Source: Shewanella insulae (GTDB lineage: Bacteria > Pseudomonadota > Gammaproteobacteria > Enterobacterales > Shewanellaceae). From it: a stretch of DNA of 64,000 bases. A program made the translations under genes and the position numbers. The stretch is taken from contig NZ_WRPA01000013.1 of NCBI RefSeq assembly GCF_009831655.1, forward strand, positions 62,001-126,000, read 5' to 3'. Shown here in pieces: positions 8,658-18,002 of this stretch. The stretch's first letter is position 1; every line of letters starts with the position of its first letter. Below the pieces are notes generated by a model. That model was not told where the DNA came from, made no database searches, and saw only the letters and a list, made by a program, of their open reading frames with translations.

Positions 8658-9047
8658 ATGAGCAATATTCCGACTGAATTGAAATACGCTTCTTCACACG
8701 AATGGATCCGCAAAGAAGAAGACGGTTCATACACTGTTGGTATCAGTGAGCACGCCCAAGAGCTTCTAGGCGACATGGTATTCGTTGAGCTGCCAGAAGT
8801 TGGCGACACCGTTAGCGCCGGTGACGACTGCGCGGTAGCCGAGTCGGTAAAAGCCGCTTCAGACATCTACGCACCACTTTCTGGTGAAGTAGTAGCGGTT
8901 AACGAAGCGCTCGAAGATTCTCCCGAGCTGGTTAACAGCGACGCATACGGCGATGGCTGGTTCTTCCGCATCATGCCTAGCGACCTGAGCGAACTAGACA
9001 ATTTGCTTGATGCCGAAGGCTATCAAGCAGTTATCGACGAAGAGTAA
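8658..9047 (+). CDS. gcvH: Glycine cleavage system H protein
   Basis: H protein (129 residues) carries the swinging lipoyl arm that shuttles the aminomethyl group between P and T proteins and electrons to L protein. The lipoylation site is the Lys of ESVKAASD, about residue 65, within the usual SxxAAVESVKA-type context. The N-terminus ([17 protein letters not shown]) and the hybrid barrel fold signature [12 protein letters not shown] are typical. A GGAACAAGGAA run precedes the ATG. An inverted repeat follows before gcvP. Confidence 0.96.
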   Translation: MSNIPTELKYASSHEWIRKEEDGSYTVGISEHAQELLGDMVFVELPEVGDTVSAGDDCAVAESVKAASDIYAPLSGEVVAVNEALEDSPELVNSDAYGDGWFFRIMPSDLSELDNLLDAEGYQAVIDEE

Positions 9048-9060
9048 TTGTCGATGCCCA

Positions 9061-9093
9061 CGAAGCCCCATATCGCAAAGAGATGGGGCTTCG
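9061..9093 (+). terminator. Intercistronic hairpin between gcvH and gcvP
   Basis: CGAAGCCCCAT (9061-9071) pairs perfectly with ATGGGGCTTCG (9083-9093), an 11-bp GC-rich stem. Only a weak U run (TTCGTT) follows. It may be a partial terminator or an RNA-stabilising stem that sets the gcvH to gcvP ratio. Confidence 0.55.
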
Positions 9094-9215
9094 TTCGTTA
9101 TAAGCCCGCGCAATATGCCGGCCGATAACGAGAAGCAGAACCACGTCAAACAACGAGACCGGTAACACCAGCCCCCTACAGCTAGGATACTGGCAAATAT
9201 GGAACTAGGTTAATC

Positions 9216-12104
9216 ATGACCACTGAAACCCTCACTCAGTTAGAGCAGCACGAACTATTTATCCGTCGTCATATCGGCCCGGACGGCGCAGATCAGCAAG
9301 AGATGCTGAACTTCGTTGGTGCAGAATCTTTAGAAGATTTAACGCAGCAGATAGTCCCTGAGTCGATCCGTCTTGGACGCGATCTTGCCGTTGGCAGCGC
9401 CTGTGGCGAAGCCGAAGGCCTTGCCTCAATTCGCGAGTACGCGGATAAGAACAAGGTGTTCAAGAGCTACATCGGCATGGGTTACTACGGCACTATCGTG
9501 CCAAGCGTGATTCAGCGTAACGTATTCGAAAATCCTGGTTGGTATACGGCGTACACCCCATACCAGCCAGAGATCGCCCAGGGCCGTCTGGAAGCCATAC
9601 TTAACTTCCAACAGCTGTCGATGGATCTTACCGGTCTTGATCTGGCCTCAGCCTCTTTGCTGGATGAAGCCACCGCCGCCGCCGAAGCCATGGCGCTGGC
9701 CAAGCGTGTCTCTAAGGCGAAGAAAGCCAACATCTTCTTCATCGCCGACGATGTGTTCCCACAGACTATCGACGTGGTGAAGACCCGCGCCGAGTGTTTC
9801 GGTTTCGAAATCGTGGTTGGCCCAGCCAGCGAAGCGGTTAACTACGAGCTGTTTGGTGCCTTGTTCCAATACACCAACCACTATGGTCAAATCACCGATT
9901 TCACCGAGCTGTTCGCCGCGCTGCAAGAGAAGAAAGCTATCGTGACTGTGGCCGCCGACATCATGTCGCTGGTATCGCTCAAGTCGCCAGGTGCCATGGG
10001 CGCCGATGTGGTCTTCGGCAGCGCCCAGCGTTTCGGCGTACCAATGGGCTTTGGTGGTCCACACGCCGCCTTCTTCGTGACCCGTGACCAACACAAGCGC
10101 TCGCTGCCTGGCCGTATTATCGGTGTGTCACAAGACACCCGCGGTAACCGCGCGCTGCGTATGGCGATGCAGACTCGTGAGCAGCATATCCGCCGCGAAA
10201 AGGCTAACTCAAACATCTGTACCGCACAGGTGCTGCTGGCCAACATGGCCTCTTTCTACGCCGTATTCCATGGCCCACAAGGCCTGAAGATTATCGCCGA
10301 CCGTATCCACCGTCTGGCTGACATCTTCGCAGCTGGCTTGAAAGCCAAGGGCGTTGAACTGGTAAACAACACCTGGTTCGATACCGTTTCCTTCAAGGTT
10401 GCAGATAGCGCCGCCGTGCAGGCTCGCGCCATCGCCGGTGAAGTTAACCTGCGTATCGACAGCGACGGCATCTTAGGTGTCGCCATGGCTGAGACCACCA
10501 CGCGTGAAGATGTGGCGCAGCTGTTTGATATCGTACTGGGCGAAGGTCATGGCCTGGATGTAGCGGCAATCGACGCCGACATCATTGCCAATGGCAGCAA
10601 CTCAATTCCAGCCGAGCTGGTACGTCAAGACGCTATCCTTGAGCATCCAACTTTCAATCGCTACCACAGCGAAACTGAGATGATGCGTTACATCAAGCGT
10701 CTGGAAAACAAAGATTTAGCACTGAACCACTCGATGATCTCACTGGGTTCTTGCACCATGAAGCTCAACGCGGCGACCGAGATGATGCCGGTAAGCTGGC
10801 CAGAATTTGGCAACATGCATCCTTTCTGCCCTCAAGATCAGGCCGAGGGTTATGCCGAGCTTATCGAAGAGCTATCTAACTGGTTGGTCGACATCACCGG
10901 CTACGACGCCATGTGCATGCAGCCTAACTCGGGTGCATCGGGTGAATACGCCGGTCTGCTGGCTATCAAGAAGTACCACGAGTCTCGCGGTGAAGGCCAC
11001 AGAAACGTCTGTCTGATCCCTCAGTCTGCCCACGGTACTAACCCAGCTTCGGCCCAGCTTGCTGGCATGAAGATTGTGGTTACCGCCTGTGACAAACAGG
11101 GTAACGTGGACATGGAAGATCTTAAGGCCAAGGCTGCCGAAATGGCCGAAAACCTCTCTTGCATCATGGTCACCTACCCATCGACTCACGGTGTGTACGA
11201 AGAGACCATCAGCGAGATCTGTGAAGTGATCCATCAGCACGGCGGTCAGGTATACCTGGACGGTGCCAACATGAACGCTCAGGTAGGGCTTACCACGCCG
11301 GGTTCAATCGGCGCAGACGTGTCGCACCTTAACCTGCACAAGACCTTCGCGATTCCACACGGCGGCGGCGGACCAGGTATGGGCCCAATCGGCGTGAAAT
11401 CTCACCTTGCGCCATTCGTTGCCGGCCACGTTGTCGTTAAGCATGGTCGTGAGTCTGACAACAACGGTGCGGTATCGGCAGCGCCATACGGCAGTGCCAG
11501 CATCCTGCCTATCACCTGGATGTACATCAAGCTACTGGGCTTCCAGGGCCTGAGACAGTCTACTCAGATGGCACTGCTTAACGCCAACTATGTGATGAAG
11601 AAGCTGTCTGCCCATTACCCTGTGCTCTACACAGGCCGTAATGACCGCGTGGCGCACGAGTGCATCATCGACCTGCGTCCGCTTAAAGAAGCCTCTGGCG
11701 TCACCGAGATGGACATTGCTAAGCGTCTGAACGACTACGGCTTCCATGCGCCGACCATGAGCTTCCCGGTTGCGGGCACCCTGATGATCGAGCCGACAGA
11801 GTCTGAGTCTAAGGCCGAGCTGGATCGCTTCATCGAAGCCATGATCGCCATCCGCGGCGAGATCGCCAAGGTTGAAGCAGGCGAATGGCCAGCGGACAAC
11901 AACCCGCTGCACAACGCGCCGCACACCATGGCCGACATCATGGACAGCGAGTTCGACTTACGTCCATATAGCCGTGAAGTCGCAGTGTTCCCAACGGCTG
12001 CGGTTAAGGCTAATAAGTTCTGGCCGACTGTGAATCGTATCGATGACGTGTACGGCGATCGTAATCTAATGTGCTCATGTGCACCGATTGACGATTACAA
12101 ATAA
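9216..12104 (+). CDS. gcvP: Glycine dehydrogenase (decarboxylating), P protein
   Basis: P protein (962 residues) is the PLP enzyme that decarboxylates glycine and loads the residue onto lipoyl-H. It has the full homodimeric-type length, with two fused PLP-transferase-like halves. The PLP lysine sits in [18 protein letters not shown] in the second half, and the N-terminal FIRRHIGP and [10 protein letters not shown] are typical. Its stop codon TAA (12102-12104) overlaps the first base of a palindromic intergenic repeat (AATTGC at 12103). Confidence 0.97.
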   Translation: MTTETLTQLEQHELFIRRHIGPDGADQQEMLNFVGAESLEDLTQQIVPESIRLGRDLAVGSACGEAEGLASIREYADKNKVFKSYIGMGYYGTIVPSVIQRNVFENPGWYTAYTPYQPEIAQGRLEAILNFQQLSMDLTGLDLASASLLDEATAAAEAMALAKRVSKAKKANIFFIADDVFPQTIDVVKTRAECFGFEIVVGPASEAVNYELFGALFQYTNHYGQITDFTELFAALQEKKAIVTVAADIMSLVSLKSPGAMGADVVFGSAQRFGVPMGFGGPHAAFFVTRDQHKRSLPGRIIGVSQDTRGNRALRMAMQTREQHIRREKANSNICTAQVLLANMASFYAVFHGPQGLKIIADRIHRLADIFAAGLKAKGVELVNNTWFDTVSFKVADSAAVQARAIAGEVNLRIDSDGILGVAMAETTTREDVAQLFDIVLGEGHGLDVAAIDADIIANGSNSIPAELVRQDAILEHPTFNRYHSETEMMRYIKRLENKDLALNHSMISLGSCTMKLNAATEMMPVSWPEFGNMHPFCPQDQAEGYAELIEELSNWLVDITGYDAMCMQPNSGASGEYAGLLAIKKYHESRGEGHRNVCLIPQSAHGTNPASAQLAGMKIVVTACDKQGNVDMEDLKAKAAEMAENLSCIMVTYPSTHGVYEETISEICEVIHQHGGQVYLDGANMNAQVGLTTPGSIGADVSHLNLHKTFAIPHGGGGPGMGPIGVKSHLAPFVAGHVVVKHGRESDNNGAVSAAPYGSASILPITWMYIKLLGFQGLRQSTQMALLNANYVMKKLSAHYPVLYTGRNDRVAHECIIDLRPLKEASGVTEMDIAKRLNDYGFHAPTMSFPVAGTLMIEPTESESKAELDRFIEAMIAIRGEIAKVEAGEWPADNNPLHNAPHTMADIMDSEFDLRPYSREVAVFPTAAVKANKFWPTVNRIDDVYGDRNLMCSCAPIDDYK

Positions 12105-12222
12105 TTGCTGCTTGGACTCGCTACTGCGGCGTTGAATCTCAGCTTTCGTGCTCATTGACACAAGTCAACTCCGCGCGAAAGCTCTCAATCCGCCTTGCAT
12201 TAGCTTCGTCAGCGACGCAATT
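12103..12222. repeat. Palindromic intergenic repeat, copy A
   Basis: A 120-bp imperfect palindrome bounded by AATTGC and GCAATT. The core is AGCTTTCG, TGCTCA, TTGAC/GTCAA, then CGAAAGCT. The right half ends TCGTCAGCGACGCAATT, shared with the other copies. It begins inside the gcvP stop codon. A terminator follows at 12257. Confidence 0.75.
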
Positions 12223-12256
12223 ATGTAATAGCTAGCTTCATCTGAAGTTTAGATAT

Positions 12257-12287
12257 AAAAAAGCGAACCCTTTGTGGTTCGCTTTTT
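12257..12287 (+). terminator. Terminator after gcvP and repeat copy A
   Basis: AAAAAGCGAACC pairs with GGTTCGCTTTTT around a CTTTGT-type loop. The U run on the plus strand makes it a good Rho-independent terminator for the gcv operon. Confidence 0.85.
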
Positions 12288-12289
12288 GT

Positions 12290-12410
12290 TGGCTAATTAG
12301 CTTATATAGCACGGCGTCATCCCGTTGTTTTCGCTGCTCATTGACTAGAGTCAACTGCGCGGCGAAAACAGCAGGCTTCCTTGTCTTATCTTCGGCAGTA
12401 ACGCCATTTG
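12290..12410. repeat. Palindromic intergenic repeat, copy B
   Basis: Second copy of the repeat, sandwiched between two terminators. The core is GTTTTCGC, TGCTCA, TTGACT/AGTCAA, CTGCGCG, GCGAAAAC, and the right arm carries CTTGTCTTATC. The left boundary is less clear than in copies A and C. Confidence 0.65.
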
Positions 12411-12427
12411 GGAGAGTATCCTCCTCT

Positions 12428-12459
12428 AAAAAAAGCGAACCTAAGGTTCGCTTTTTTTT
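12428..12459. terminator. Bidirectional terminator
   Basis: AAAAAAAGCGAACC and GGTTCGCTTTTTTTT form a strong stem with U runs on both strands. It can end gcv readthrough and also the minus-strand gene at 12511-13440. Confidence 0.85.
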
Positions 12460-12510
12460 AATGCTCGTTAGTTTTGCGTGGCTTCGTTTTAGCTGTTTGC
12501 GCCTGAGTGG

Positions 12511-13440
12511 TTAACGGTATTGATAGTCGCAGGTGACGACGTCTCTATCTTGGGTTGTGGTGGTGCCGTCGGGGGTGAGTCGTGTCGTGGCGATAGTCCT
12601 GTGCCAGCACTGGTTCAGGCGGATCTTATTCATTACAAAGTGCTCGGCCCAAGGTCTGTTTTGATGAAAGACCTTATACTCGCTCTGGCTGAAGTTAATC
12701 AAGGGCAGTTGCTCTGCTACGCTCAAGCCGTCTTTAGCGGTTTCTGTGCTTCTTAAGCCTTCTTCAATGGTCTCTGCGATTAACCAGGTTTTGCCTGTAA
12801 GCATGAGTTTGAGGTGTAGTACTAAGCCATGTTCGCCAAGGAGTTTGACGTAAACTATGGGTTGGTTTCCTTCGTTAATTCCGCTCTCAATGTCCGCTGT
12901 TAATAAGTTAGATATCTCGGCCTTGCTTTGCGAGATGCGGATAAATAGCGACTCGTTATCATCTTTTACCTTAACGTCTTTGGCACTCCGTAGGTTAAGT
13001 TGAGGCAGGTTGGCGAGGTAACGATTAAAGGTGAGAAATAGCTGCCCAGCGTGACGGTTTAGGCCGTTCATGGTGTCGCAGTCGCTATCACAGTTGAGTG
13101 TCATGGTGGCGGAGAGGAATTTGGCGGCGCTGATTTGTGGTGTGGCTTGTTCATCAATCCCGTTGCTAGCTAAGGTGAGCTCGATTTCGCTTACCATGTG
13201 AAGCTCTTGCCCGCTCTCAAGTTGGGCGTTATTTCGATAGGTGAGGTTTGCCGTGTTATCGATCACGTCCTTTATGTAGTGAGCCTGTGGGTCGGTATTT
13301 TCCAAGCTGGGGATGGCGGCGTTTGCGGCACCCACTGACAGCCCTAAAACGAGTGTGGAGGTCAGTGATAAAGTCAGCAATAAAGCCGGAAATAAAAACG
13401 GTAGAGGTATGCGGTTAAGCTGTGTCATTCCCTTTGACAT
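12511..13440 (-). CDS. Secreted protein of unknown function
   Basis: A 309-residue protein with a long hydrophobic N-terminus (about residues 13-40) ending in an Ala-rich SVGAANAAIP cleavage region, so probably periplasmic. The mature part shows alternating strand-like segments (ELHMVSEIELTL, FLSATMTLNCDSDCD) and a cysteine pair at each end that could form disulfides. I recognise no family. An internal ATG at codon 5 is an equally good start. It ends just before a bidirectional terminator and lies 69 bp downstream of the helicase gene on the same strand, so the two may be co-transcribed. Confidence 0.6.
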   Translation of the reverse strand: MSKGMTQLNRIPLPFLFPALLLTLSLTSTLVLGLSVGAANAAIPSLENTDPQAHYIKDVIDNTANLTYRNNAQLESGQELHMVSEIELTLASNGIDEQATPQISAAKFLSATMTLNCDSDCDTMNGLNRHAGQLFLTFNRYLANLPQLNLRSAKDVKVKDDNESLFIRISQSKAEISNLLTADIESGINEGNQPIVYVKLLGEHGLVLHLKLMLTGKTWLIAETIEEGLRSTETAKDGLSVAEQLPLINFSQSEYKVFHQNRPWAEHFVMNKIRLNQCWHRTIATTRLTPDGTTTTQDRDVVTCDYQYR

Positions 13441-13509
13441 ACTTGCTATCCATTTGCTCTAAAAATATAACCTTGCGGTATTAACTGGCTGTGGGCAATT
13501 GAATTTTCT

Positions 13510-16236
13510 TCAAGCGACCTCTTGGGTGGGCGCTATGCCGAACTGCTTGCAGATGTGGTCGATGCACAGGGTTTGCTGCTGGCTCCACAGGCCGTAGCTC
13601 AGGGGCATCAGGCTGACGCCGGCGCGCTGCAATAGCTTGTAGAGATTAATCTCGAAGAAGTCTTTCCAGGGGCCGGGGTAGCCGATTAAGTCTATCGCCA
13701 GATACTGGTCGCCGTAGCGGCAGAGGATATCCAGCTCCAGTCCCGCCATATGATAGGCGCGCCACACAGTAATGCCTTTTGCCTCAAGCGCCTGGGTCAC
13801 CGCCTGACCAAACTCGTCGAGGGCATCGACATAGTTGTGTTTAGCCTCAAATTGGGTTGCCGAGGTGAGGTATTTGGCCAGCAGATTATTGTTAGGCAGC
13901 GCGGTTTCATCCAATGACAGAAACAGCCACTGAGCCTGTTTGGCGCGGGTGATGGCCACGTTAAACATATCGGCGCGGTTAAGGTAGGCCGCGGCGCGAC
14001 TGTCCTGTGCGGTCACGCTGAAAGAGAGCAGCATGATGTCGCGCTCCTCGCCTTGAAAACCAAAGGGCGTGGCGATACGCAGCTGATGACGCTCTATCTG
14101 TGCCAGGCTGAAACGGGCCATGATCTGCTTCGACAGATACTCGGTCTGATGTCTAAAACAGGAGAGCACCCCAATGCTGGAGGGCACCAAGGCATCGGCC
14201 TGTTCGTTGATAAGCTTGGCTAGCTTGTCCATCAAGGCTTCGGCCTCGAGGAGGTTAACCCCCTTGGCGTCGCGCTCACCATTAACCTGAACTCTGTGCA
14301 GGTGCCCCGAACTGGTGCAGGGCCTATGCTGCATCACCTTGAGGGCATTTTGATAGAAGGCCTGATTACTGAACTGGATAAGCTCAGGCTTGCTGCGAAA
14401 ATGCTCGTCCAGGAAGGCGACCTGCGCCTGGGCACTCAGCGAGCCTGATACCAGGTCGAGCATGCTGGCATCGCGATAGCTCAGCAGTCCGCGTCTGTCT
14501 GGCGCGATACCGAGTTGGGTTTGAATGCTGGCTTGTTTCTCGCGAGAGAGAAACGAGAAGTGTCTCAGCTGTTTACTGTCGCCCACCACTAGCGCCGTTT
14601 TGGCGCGCTGCAGGGCGGGCAGACACTCGGCAATATTGGCCTGGGTGGCCTCGTCGATGATTACCAGATCGAACATCTCCTGCTGCAGGGGCAACACCCT
14701 ATGCAGATTGGCGAGACTGGATAACCAGATGGGAAAGGTCTGCTGCAGCGCCGAGAAGTCTGTGTTGTAGAAAGCCTCCAGCTGTTTCGCCGACTGACGT
14801 GCCCGTATCGCCTTGGCAAAGTTAACCAAGGAGCTGCGCTTGTTTTGTAGCAGGCGGTTTTGCCTGTGGCTTGTGGCCAGTTGCAGATACTCAAGGCTGA
14901 GCTTCTCTTTCTGCGCTATCAAGTTGTTTAAGCTGTCGAGCACCTCCCACTGACGGGAGAAGCGCTTAATGCCGCCACGATAGAACCAGTTATAGTAGGG
15001 CAGGCGCCAGCGGGATTTTTGCTGCTCGAGCCTCGCCAGCTTCTGGCCTCGGCCGATTGCGCGCTTGCAATGGCGGGTAAAACTGGCTTCCAACTTTGCT
15101 TGCTGCTTGGTCACTATATCGAGCTGCTTGTAGGCCTTCTGCAGCTCAATGTCAGTTACCTTCTTGTTGGCGACGGGATGTATGCCGTTAAGCATGTCGT
15201 CCACCTGGGACTTGAGCTGCTTGATAAACTGCGGCGAACCGGCGCGGATCAGGCTGCTGCCCAGCTGAAACTGTTGCTGCAACTTATCGGCTATCACGTC
15301 CACGGCAACATCTGTGTGCGCGGCGATCAATACCGACTTGCCTCGCAATATCTGCTCGGCGGCTATGGTGGCTATGGTGTAGCTTTTGCCTGTGCCGGGC
15401 GGGCCTGAGATCTGCCCTAGGGTGTGGTTGGCGGCGATATCCAGCGCCTGCATCTGGGCATTACTCAGCAGTCCCGGCAGGCAGTCTTGCTGGGTAACTA
15501 TCTGTCGTTTGCTCTGGGGCGATGGCTGCTGCTCGGCAAACAGGGCTTGTAGCGGTGGCGAAAGATCAGGCGCAGCCATCAATAGGTCGAGTTCGTGTAG
15601 TATGCCGCGACTGGCTAGGGATCGCTCGGCCAGCACCAGTTGGCTGCGGCTCACCAGAAAGCCTTTGCGCTTGCGCCTTAGGCCTTCAAATATCGCTTCA
15701 TCGATCAGCTTGGGAAAATGCAGTAGCTGGGTGGCATCCACATCGGCCTGTCCGGCGCGCAGCCATGCTATCCAGCCGCTCACGTCGGTGGGATTATCGC
15801 GTAGCTCCTGGGTTAGGCTATGGCCTTCCACCACGAGTTTTTCGAGTAGCGCCTCGTTGATGGTAAAAGGGTTTTGCCCTGTCAATGACTCGCTGGCCTG
15901 CAGAAAGATCTCATCGCCATCGGCCTGTATCTGGCACTCGCGATAGAGCAGCGGGGTAACCACCTTACGCCGCTCGCCATTGAGCTCTATGGTGCCGCTA
16001 AAGAACAGGCTGCAATGCAGTAATACCCGCTCACGCAGATAGAGGGCGCTGCGGTTCATTAATGCCGAGGCTAAGGCGTGGGGCAGGGGGAGGCGGGGGA
16101 GAAAGCCACTGGCCAGCTCATCTTCACCCTGTAGCAGCAGCTGATCTTGCTCGGCCAGCTTATGACACGACCAGAGGTTGATCTCGGCGCTGTCGTGCGC
16201 AAAGCACTGTTTGTAGTAGCTCAGAATCCCTTGCAA
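13510..16236 (-). CDS. UPF1-like superfamily 1 helicase with C-terminal nuclease-like domain
   Basis: A 908-residue AAA_11/AAA_12 helicase. Walker A is GPPGTGKS (278-285), Walker B DEAT (528-531), motif III VGDSKQL (551-557). Further on come DEHFRSKPEL, ATPFGFQGEERD and NVAITRAKQ. The long insert after Walker A (about 320-500) is helical, as in Upf1/Dna2-type enzymes. The tail GLELDILCRYGDQYLAIDLIG (832-852) looks like the core of a DUF559/Vsr-like PD-(D/E)xK fold, although the usual Lys position is not obvious. Nucleic-acid unwinding and perhaps cleavage is inferred; the substrate is unknown. Confidence 0.8.
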   Translation of the reverse strand: MQGILSYYKQCFAHDSAEINLWSCHKLAEQDQLLLQGEDELASGFLPRLPLPHALASALMNRSALYLRERVLLHCSLFFSGTIELNGERRKVVTPLLYRECQIQADGDEIFLQASESLTGQNPFTINEALLEKLVVEGHSLTQELRDNPTDVSGWIAWLRAGQADVDATQLLHFPKLIDEAIFEGLRRKRKGFLVSRSQLVLAERSLASRGILHELDLLMAAPDLSPPLQALFAEQQPSPQSKRQIVTQQDCLPGLLSNAQMQALDIAANHTLGQISGPPGTGKSYTIATIAAEQILRGKSVLIAAHTDVAVDVIADKLQQQFQLGSSLIRAGSPQFIKQLKSQVDDMLNGIHPVANKKVTDIELQKAYKQLDIVTKQQAKLEASFTRHCKRAIGRGQKLARLEQQKSRWRLPYYNWFYRGGIKRFSRQWEVLDSLNNLIAQKEKLSLEYLQLATSHRQNRLLQNKRSSLVNFAKAIRARQSAKQLEAFYNTDFSALQQTFPIWLSSLANLHRVLPLQQEMFDLVIIDEATQANIAECLPALQRAKTALVVGDSKQLRHFSFLSREKQASIQTQLGIAPDRRGLLSYRDASMLDLVSGSLSAQAQVAFLDEHFRSKPELIQFSNQAFYQNALKVMQHRPCTSSGHLHRVQVNGERDAKGVNLLEAEALMDKLAKLINEQADALVPSSIGVLSCFRHQTEYLSKQIMARFSLAQIERHQLRIATPFGFQGEERDIMLLSFSVTAQDSRAAAYLNRADMFNVAITRAKQAQWLFLSLDETALPNNNLLAKYLTSATQFEAKHNYVDALDEFGQAVTQALEAKGITVWRAYHMAGLELDILCRYGDQYLAIDLIGYPGPWKDFFEINLYKLLQRAGVSLMPLSYGLWSQQQTLCIDHICKQFGIAPTQEVA

Positions 16237-16470
16237 ACCCTATCCATCCCCATGGTTTATTAGCGTTGCAAGAGTAACTTAACCATTAAATTTCAACAAG
16301 GTGTGGTGGAAGATTGCGCCCTGGGATTTGGTCTTTACCATTGCATCTGAGGCGGTTCACCAGCACAATCAAATCCTATCGACAGACCGAGGTCATTTCC
16401 GGCAGCCAAGAACAAGAGCAAGCTGGCGGGTAAAGTAAGCGGCAAGCTTACGCAAGAGGTAAAGAGAGCC

Positions 16471-16860
16471 ATGCAGCAAGGATTCCCCATCACCATCACA
16501 GCCGATGATAGATTTTCGAGTTCACTTAAGCCCTTACTGGCCAAGCTTGAGATGTGGATTAACTTCCAGGCATTAAAGGCGGATTGGTATGGCAAGGAAG
16601 ACCACGTCTTAACCTTCGATTTCACCCTGGTCAGAACCTTGGATGAGAAGGCCGAGCAGTTAACCTCAGAGAACTGGATAGTCGAACCGGGTTACGCCTA
16701 TCACTACGAGAGCAGTCGCCTGATGACCATCGCTTTCATCGCCGTTGATGACTTGCTTGAGCACGGCACGGGTATAGAACAAGCGATAAAAGACCGATTG
16801 GTAGCAGTTACAAATGCTGTGGGACAGCAGCACGGCCTCATCGCGCTAATTGCTGCTTGA
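16471..16860 (+). CDS. Small protein of unknown function ending in a repeat element
   Basis: A 129-residue soluble protein with no signal peptide; no family recognised. It is strand-rich (HVLTFDFTLVRTLDEKAEQL, YAYHYESSRLMTIAFIAVDDL) and might be a small alpha/beta fold. The frame is open about 40 codons upstream of ATG 16471 with a Lys-rich stretch and no other ATG, so a longer form from a rare start, or an upstream truncation, is possible. Its last codons (LIAA and the stop) lie inside palindromic repeat copy C, which suggests the original C-terminus was replaced by repeat insertion. Confidence 0.5.
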   Translation: MQQGFPITITADDRFSSSLKPLLAKLEMWINFQALKADWYGKEDHVLTFDFTLVRTLDEKAEQLTSENWIVEPGYAYHYESSRLMTIAFIAVDDLLEHGTGIEQAIKDRLVAVTNAVGQQHGLIALIAA

Positions 16861-16968
16861 GCTTGATAATACTGCCTCAGTTAGAGATTTTCGCTGCTCA
16901 TTGACTTCAGTCAACTCCGCGGCGAAAACCCCAAACTTCATTGTCTTATCATCGCCAGCGACGCAATT
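16848..16968. repeat. Palindromic intergenic repeat, copy C
   Basis: A 121-bp copy from AATTGC (16848) to GCAATT (16968). The left arm, read against the reverse complement of the right arm, matches for much of its length, ending in ATTTTCGC against GTTTTCGC. The core holds TTGACT/AGTCAA. It supplies the last codons and stop of the preceding gene. Confidence 0.75.
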
Positions 16969-17084
16969 GTTGAGTAGCTTTATTAGTGGGCCTAGCGTTC
17001 TGTGATGGCTCGATCTTCATTGCTGTTGACTCTAAGGTAGACTCGTGAAGACCTGGCGTAATTAATCAAGAAAGTAGAGGCTAC

Positions 17085-17540
17085 ATGCGATTTTCTAATA
17101 CTAATGATCCTCATGGGCCTGGATTTATCTATGTAATGCGTGAGCCTGAAAATCTCAACCAGATTAAGATTGGACTCAGCATAGACCCTATACGCCGTGC
17201 TCGTGACTTGGATACGACTGGCCGTGCTCAAGAACTCGATGTCTATTTTGCCATGCAGGTCGATGACATGAAGAAAGTCGAGACCATTATCCATAACTAC
17301 TTTGATCACCTGAGGTATCCGGGCACAGAGTTTTTTATGGTGGTACATCCACTGCAAGAGGTAGATCTTGGCAATCCAAAATATTTGGATGAATTGACCA
17401 TGGATATCTATCTGGATACGCGTATTGAGGAGATCTGTGACGGTCTAAGCTCGATAGGGATCAAGTGGCACGAGGTTTCGATTTCCTATCTGCGCCAGAA
17501 GCATTTTGAGAGTGAGAATAATGGTGGGGGATTCTGGTAA
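17085..17540 (+). CDS. GIY-YIG-like (T5orf172/MUG113) domain protein
   Basis: A 151-residue protein beginning with the GIY-YIG-like strand pair GFIYVMREPENLNQIKIGLS, then IDPIRRARDLDTTGRA, and a conserved Glu in VETIIHNYF. This is the T5orf172-type variant in which the GIY and YIG tripeptides have drifted. Family members are nucleases of mobile elements or of unknown role. The C-terminal 60 residues match nothing I know. A GAGG ribosome site precedes the ATG. It stands alone next to a gene fragment, in a stretch that looks like accessory DNA. Confidence 0.65.
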   Translation: MRFSNTNDPHGPGFIYVMREPENLNQIKIGLSIDPIRRARDLDTTGRAQELDVYFAMQVDDMKKVETIIHNYFDHLRYPGTEFFMVVHPLQEVDLGNPKYLDELTMDIYLDTRIEEICDGLSSIGIKWHEVSISYLRQKHFESENNGGGFW

Positions 17541-17595
17541 GTATTTAGCGAGTACTGAGAGATGGTTTAGAGACAGTCAATGCAGAGCAAGCTCA

Positions 17596-17703
17596 TCATT
17601 TGTTTTCAGTGATTACGTTAACCACTTGGGTAGAGGACTCTTCACTCCAAGACGCTACGAGTTCGGTCATCTGTAAAAAACGTACCGCCCACTTGGTCAT
17701 CAT
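17596..17703 (-). pseudogene. 5' fragment of a duplicated dCMP deaminase gene
   Basis: Read on the minus strand, MMTKWAVRFLQMTELVASWS and the next residues match the first 34 residues of the deaminase encoded at 22410-22850 at most positions, with the same frame and start. It then runs into a TGA after 35 codons. The zinc-binding HAE and PCxxC motifs are missing, so it cannot be active. The DNA match ends near the start codon on one side and near codon 34 on the other. Confidence 0.75.
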
Positions 17704-17992
17704 TTTTTTCGTGGTTTTTATCTATTATTCAATATCTTGGGTGTTTTTTTGTGACTGGAACGATAAGAAGTCAAAACGTTCATGGTGGAAAATAACTCGT
17801 AAAAGCGTTCTGGTATTACTCTACTTATTCACAAGCGCTATGACGCTAAGTCATTAAGGGTCTAATGCTCATGGCAGTATGTTCACAATGTTATAACAAA
17901 GCTTACCTAATTTGAGGTAGGTCAATATTAGATAAACCCCATTGGTTAAAATTTAATCGTTAGCTGTCGCCTTTCCACAGCTTAGAATCAAT

Positions 17993-17997
17993 GGAGG
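17993..17997 (+). promoter_or_regulatory. Ribosome binding site that fixes the cytochrome start
   Basis: GGAGG at 17993-17997 lies five bases before ATG 18003. An in-frame ATG at 17991 overlaps this site and is therefore an unlikely start. Confidence 0.7.
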
Positions 17998-18002
17998 CAA
18001 AT

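Larger units (their letters stand above)
17541..18002 (+). other. Gap with gene remnants upstream of the cytochrome gene
   Basis: The first part holds an antisense remnant of the dCMP deaminase gene (17596-17703). Just after it, on the plus strand up to the stop at 17855-17857, is an open frame with two hydrophobic segments around a basic loop (CDWNDKKSKRSWWKITRK). This may be the end of a small membrane protein whose beginning was lost at the fragment junction. The rest (17858-18002) is AT-rich and probably carries the cytochrome promoter. Confidence 0.4.

Noticed and set aside
12141..12233. Repeat cores as terminators
   Set aside because: The stems lack a U run on either side, and separate true terminators are present beside copies A, B and D.
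17600..17857. 85-codon plus-strand protein gene
   Set aside because: Its first half is antisense to the deaminase fragment, so a complete gene is unlikely. Only the second half may be a remnant of a membrane protein.
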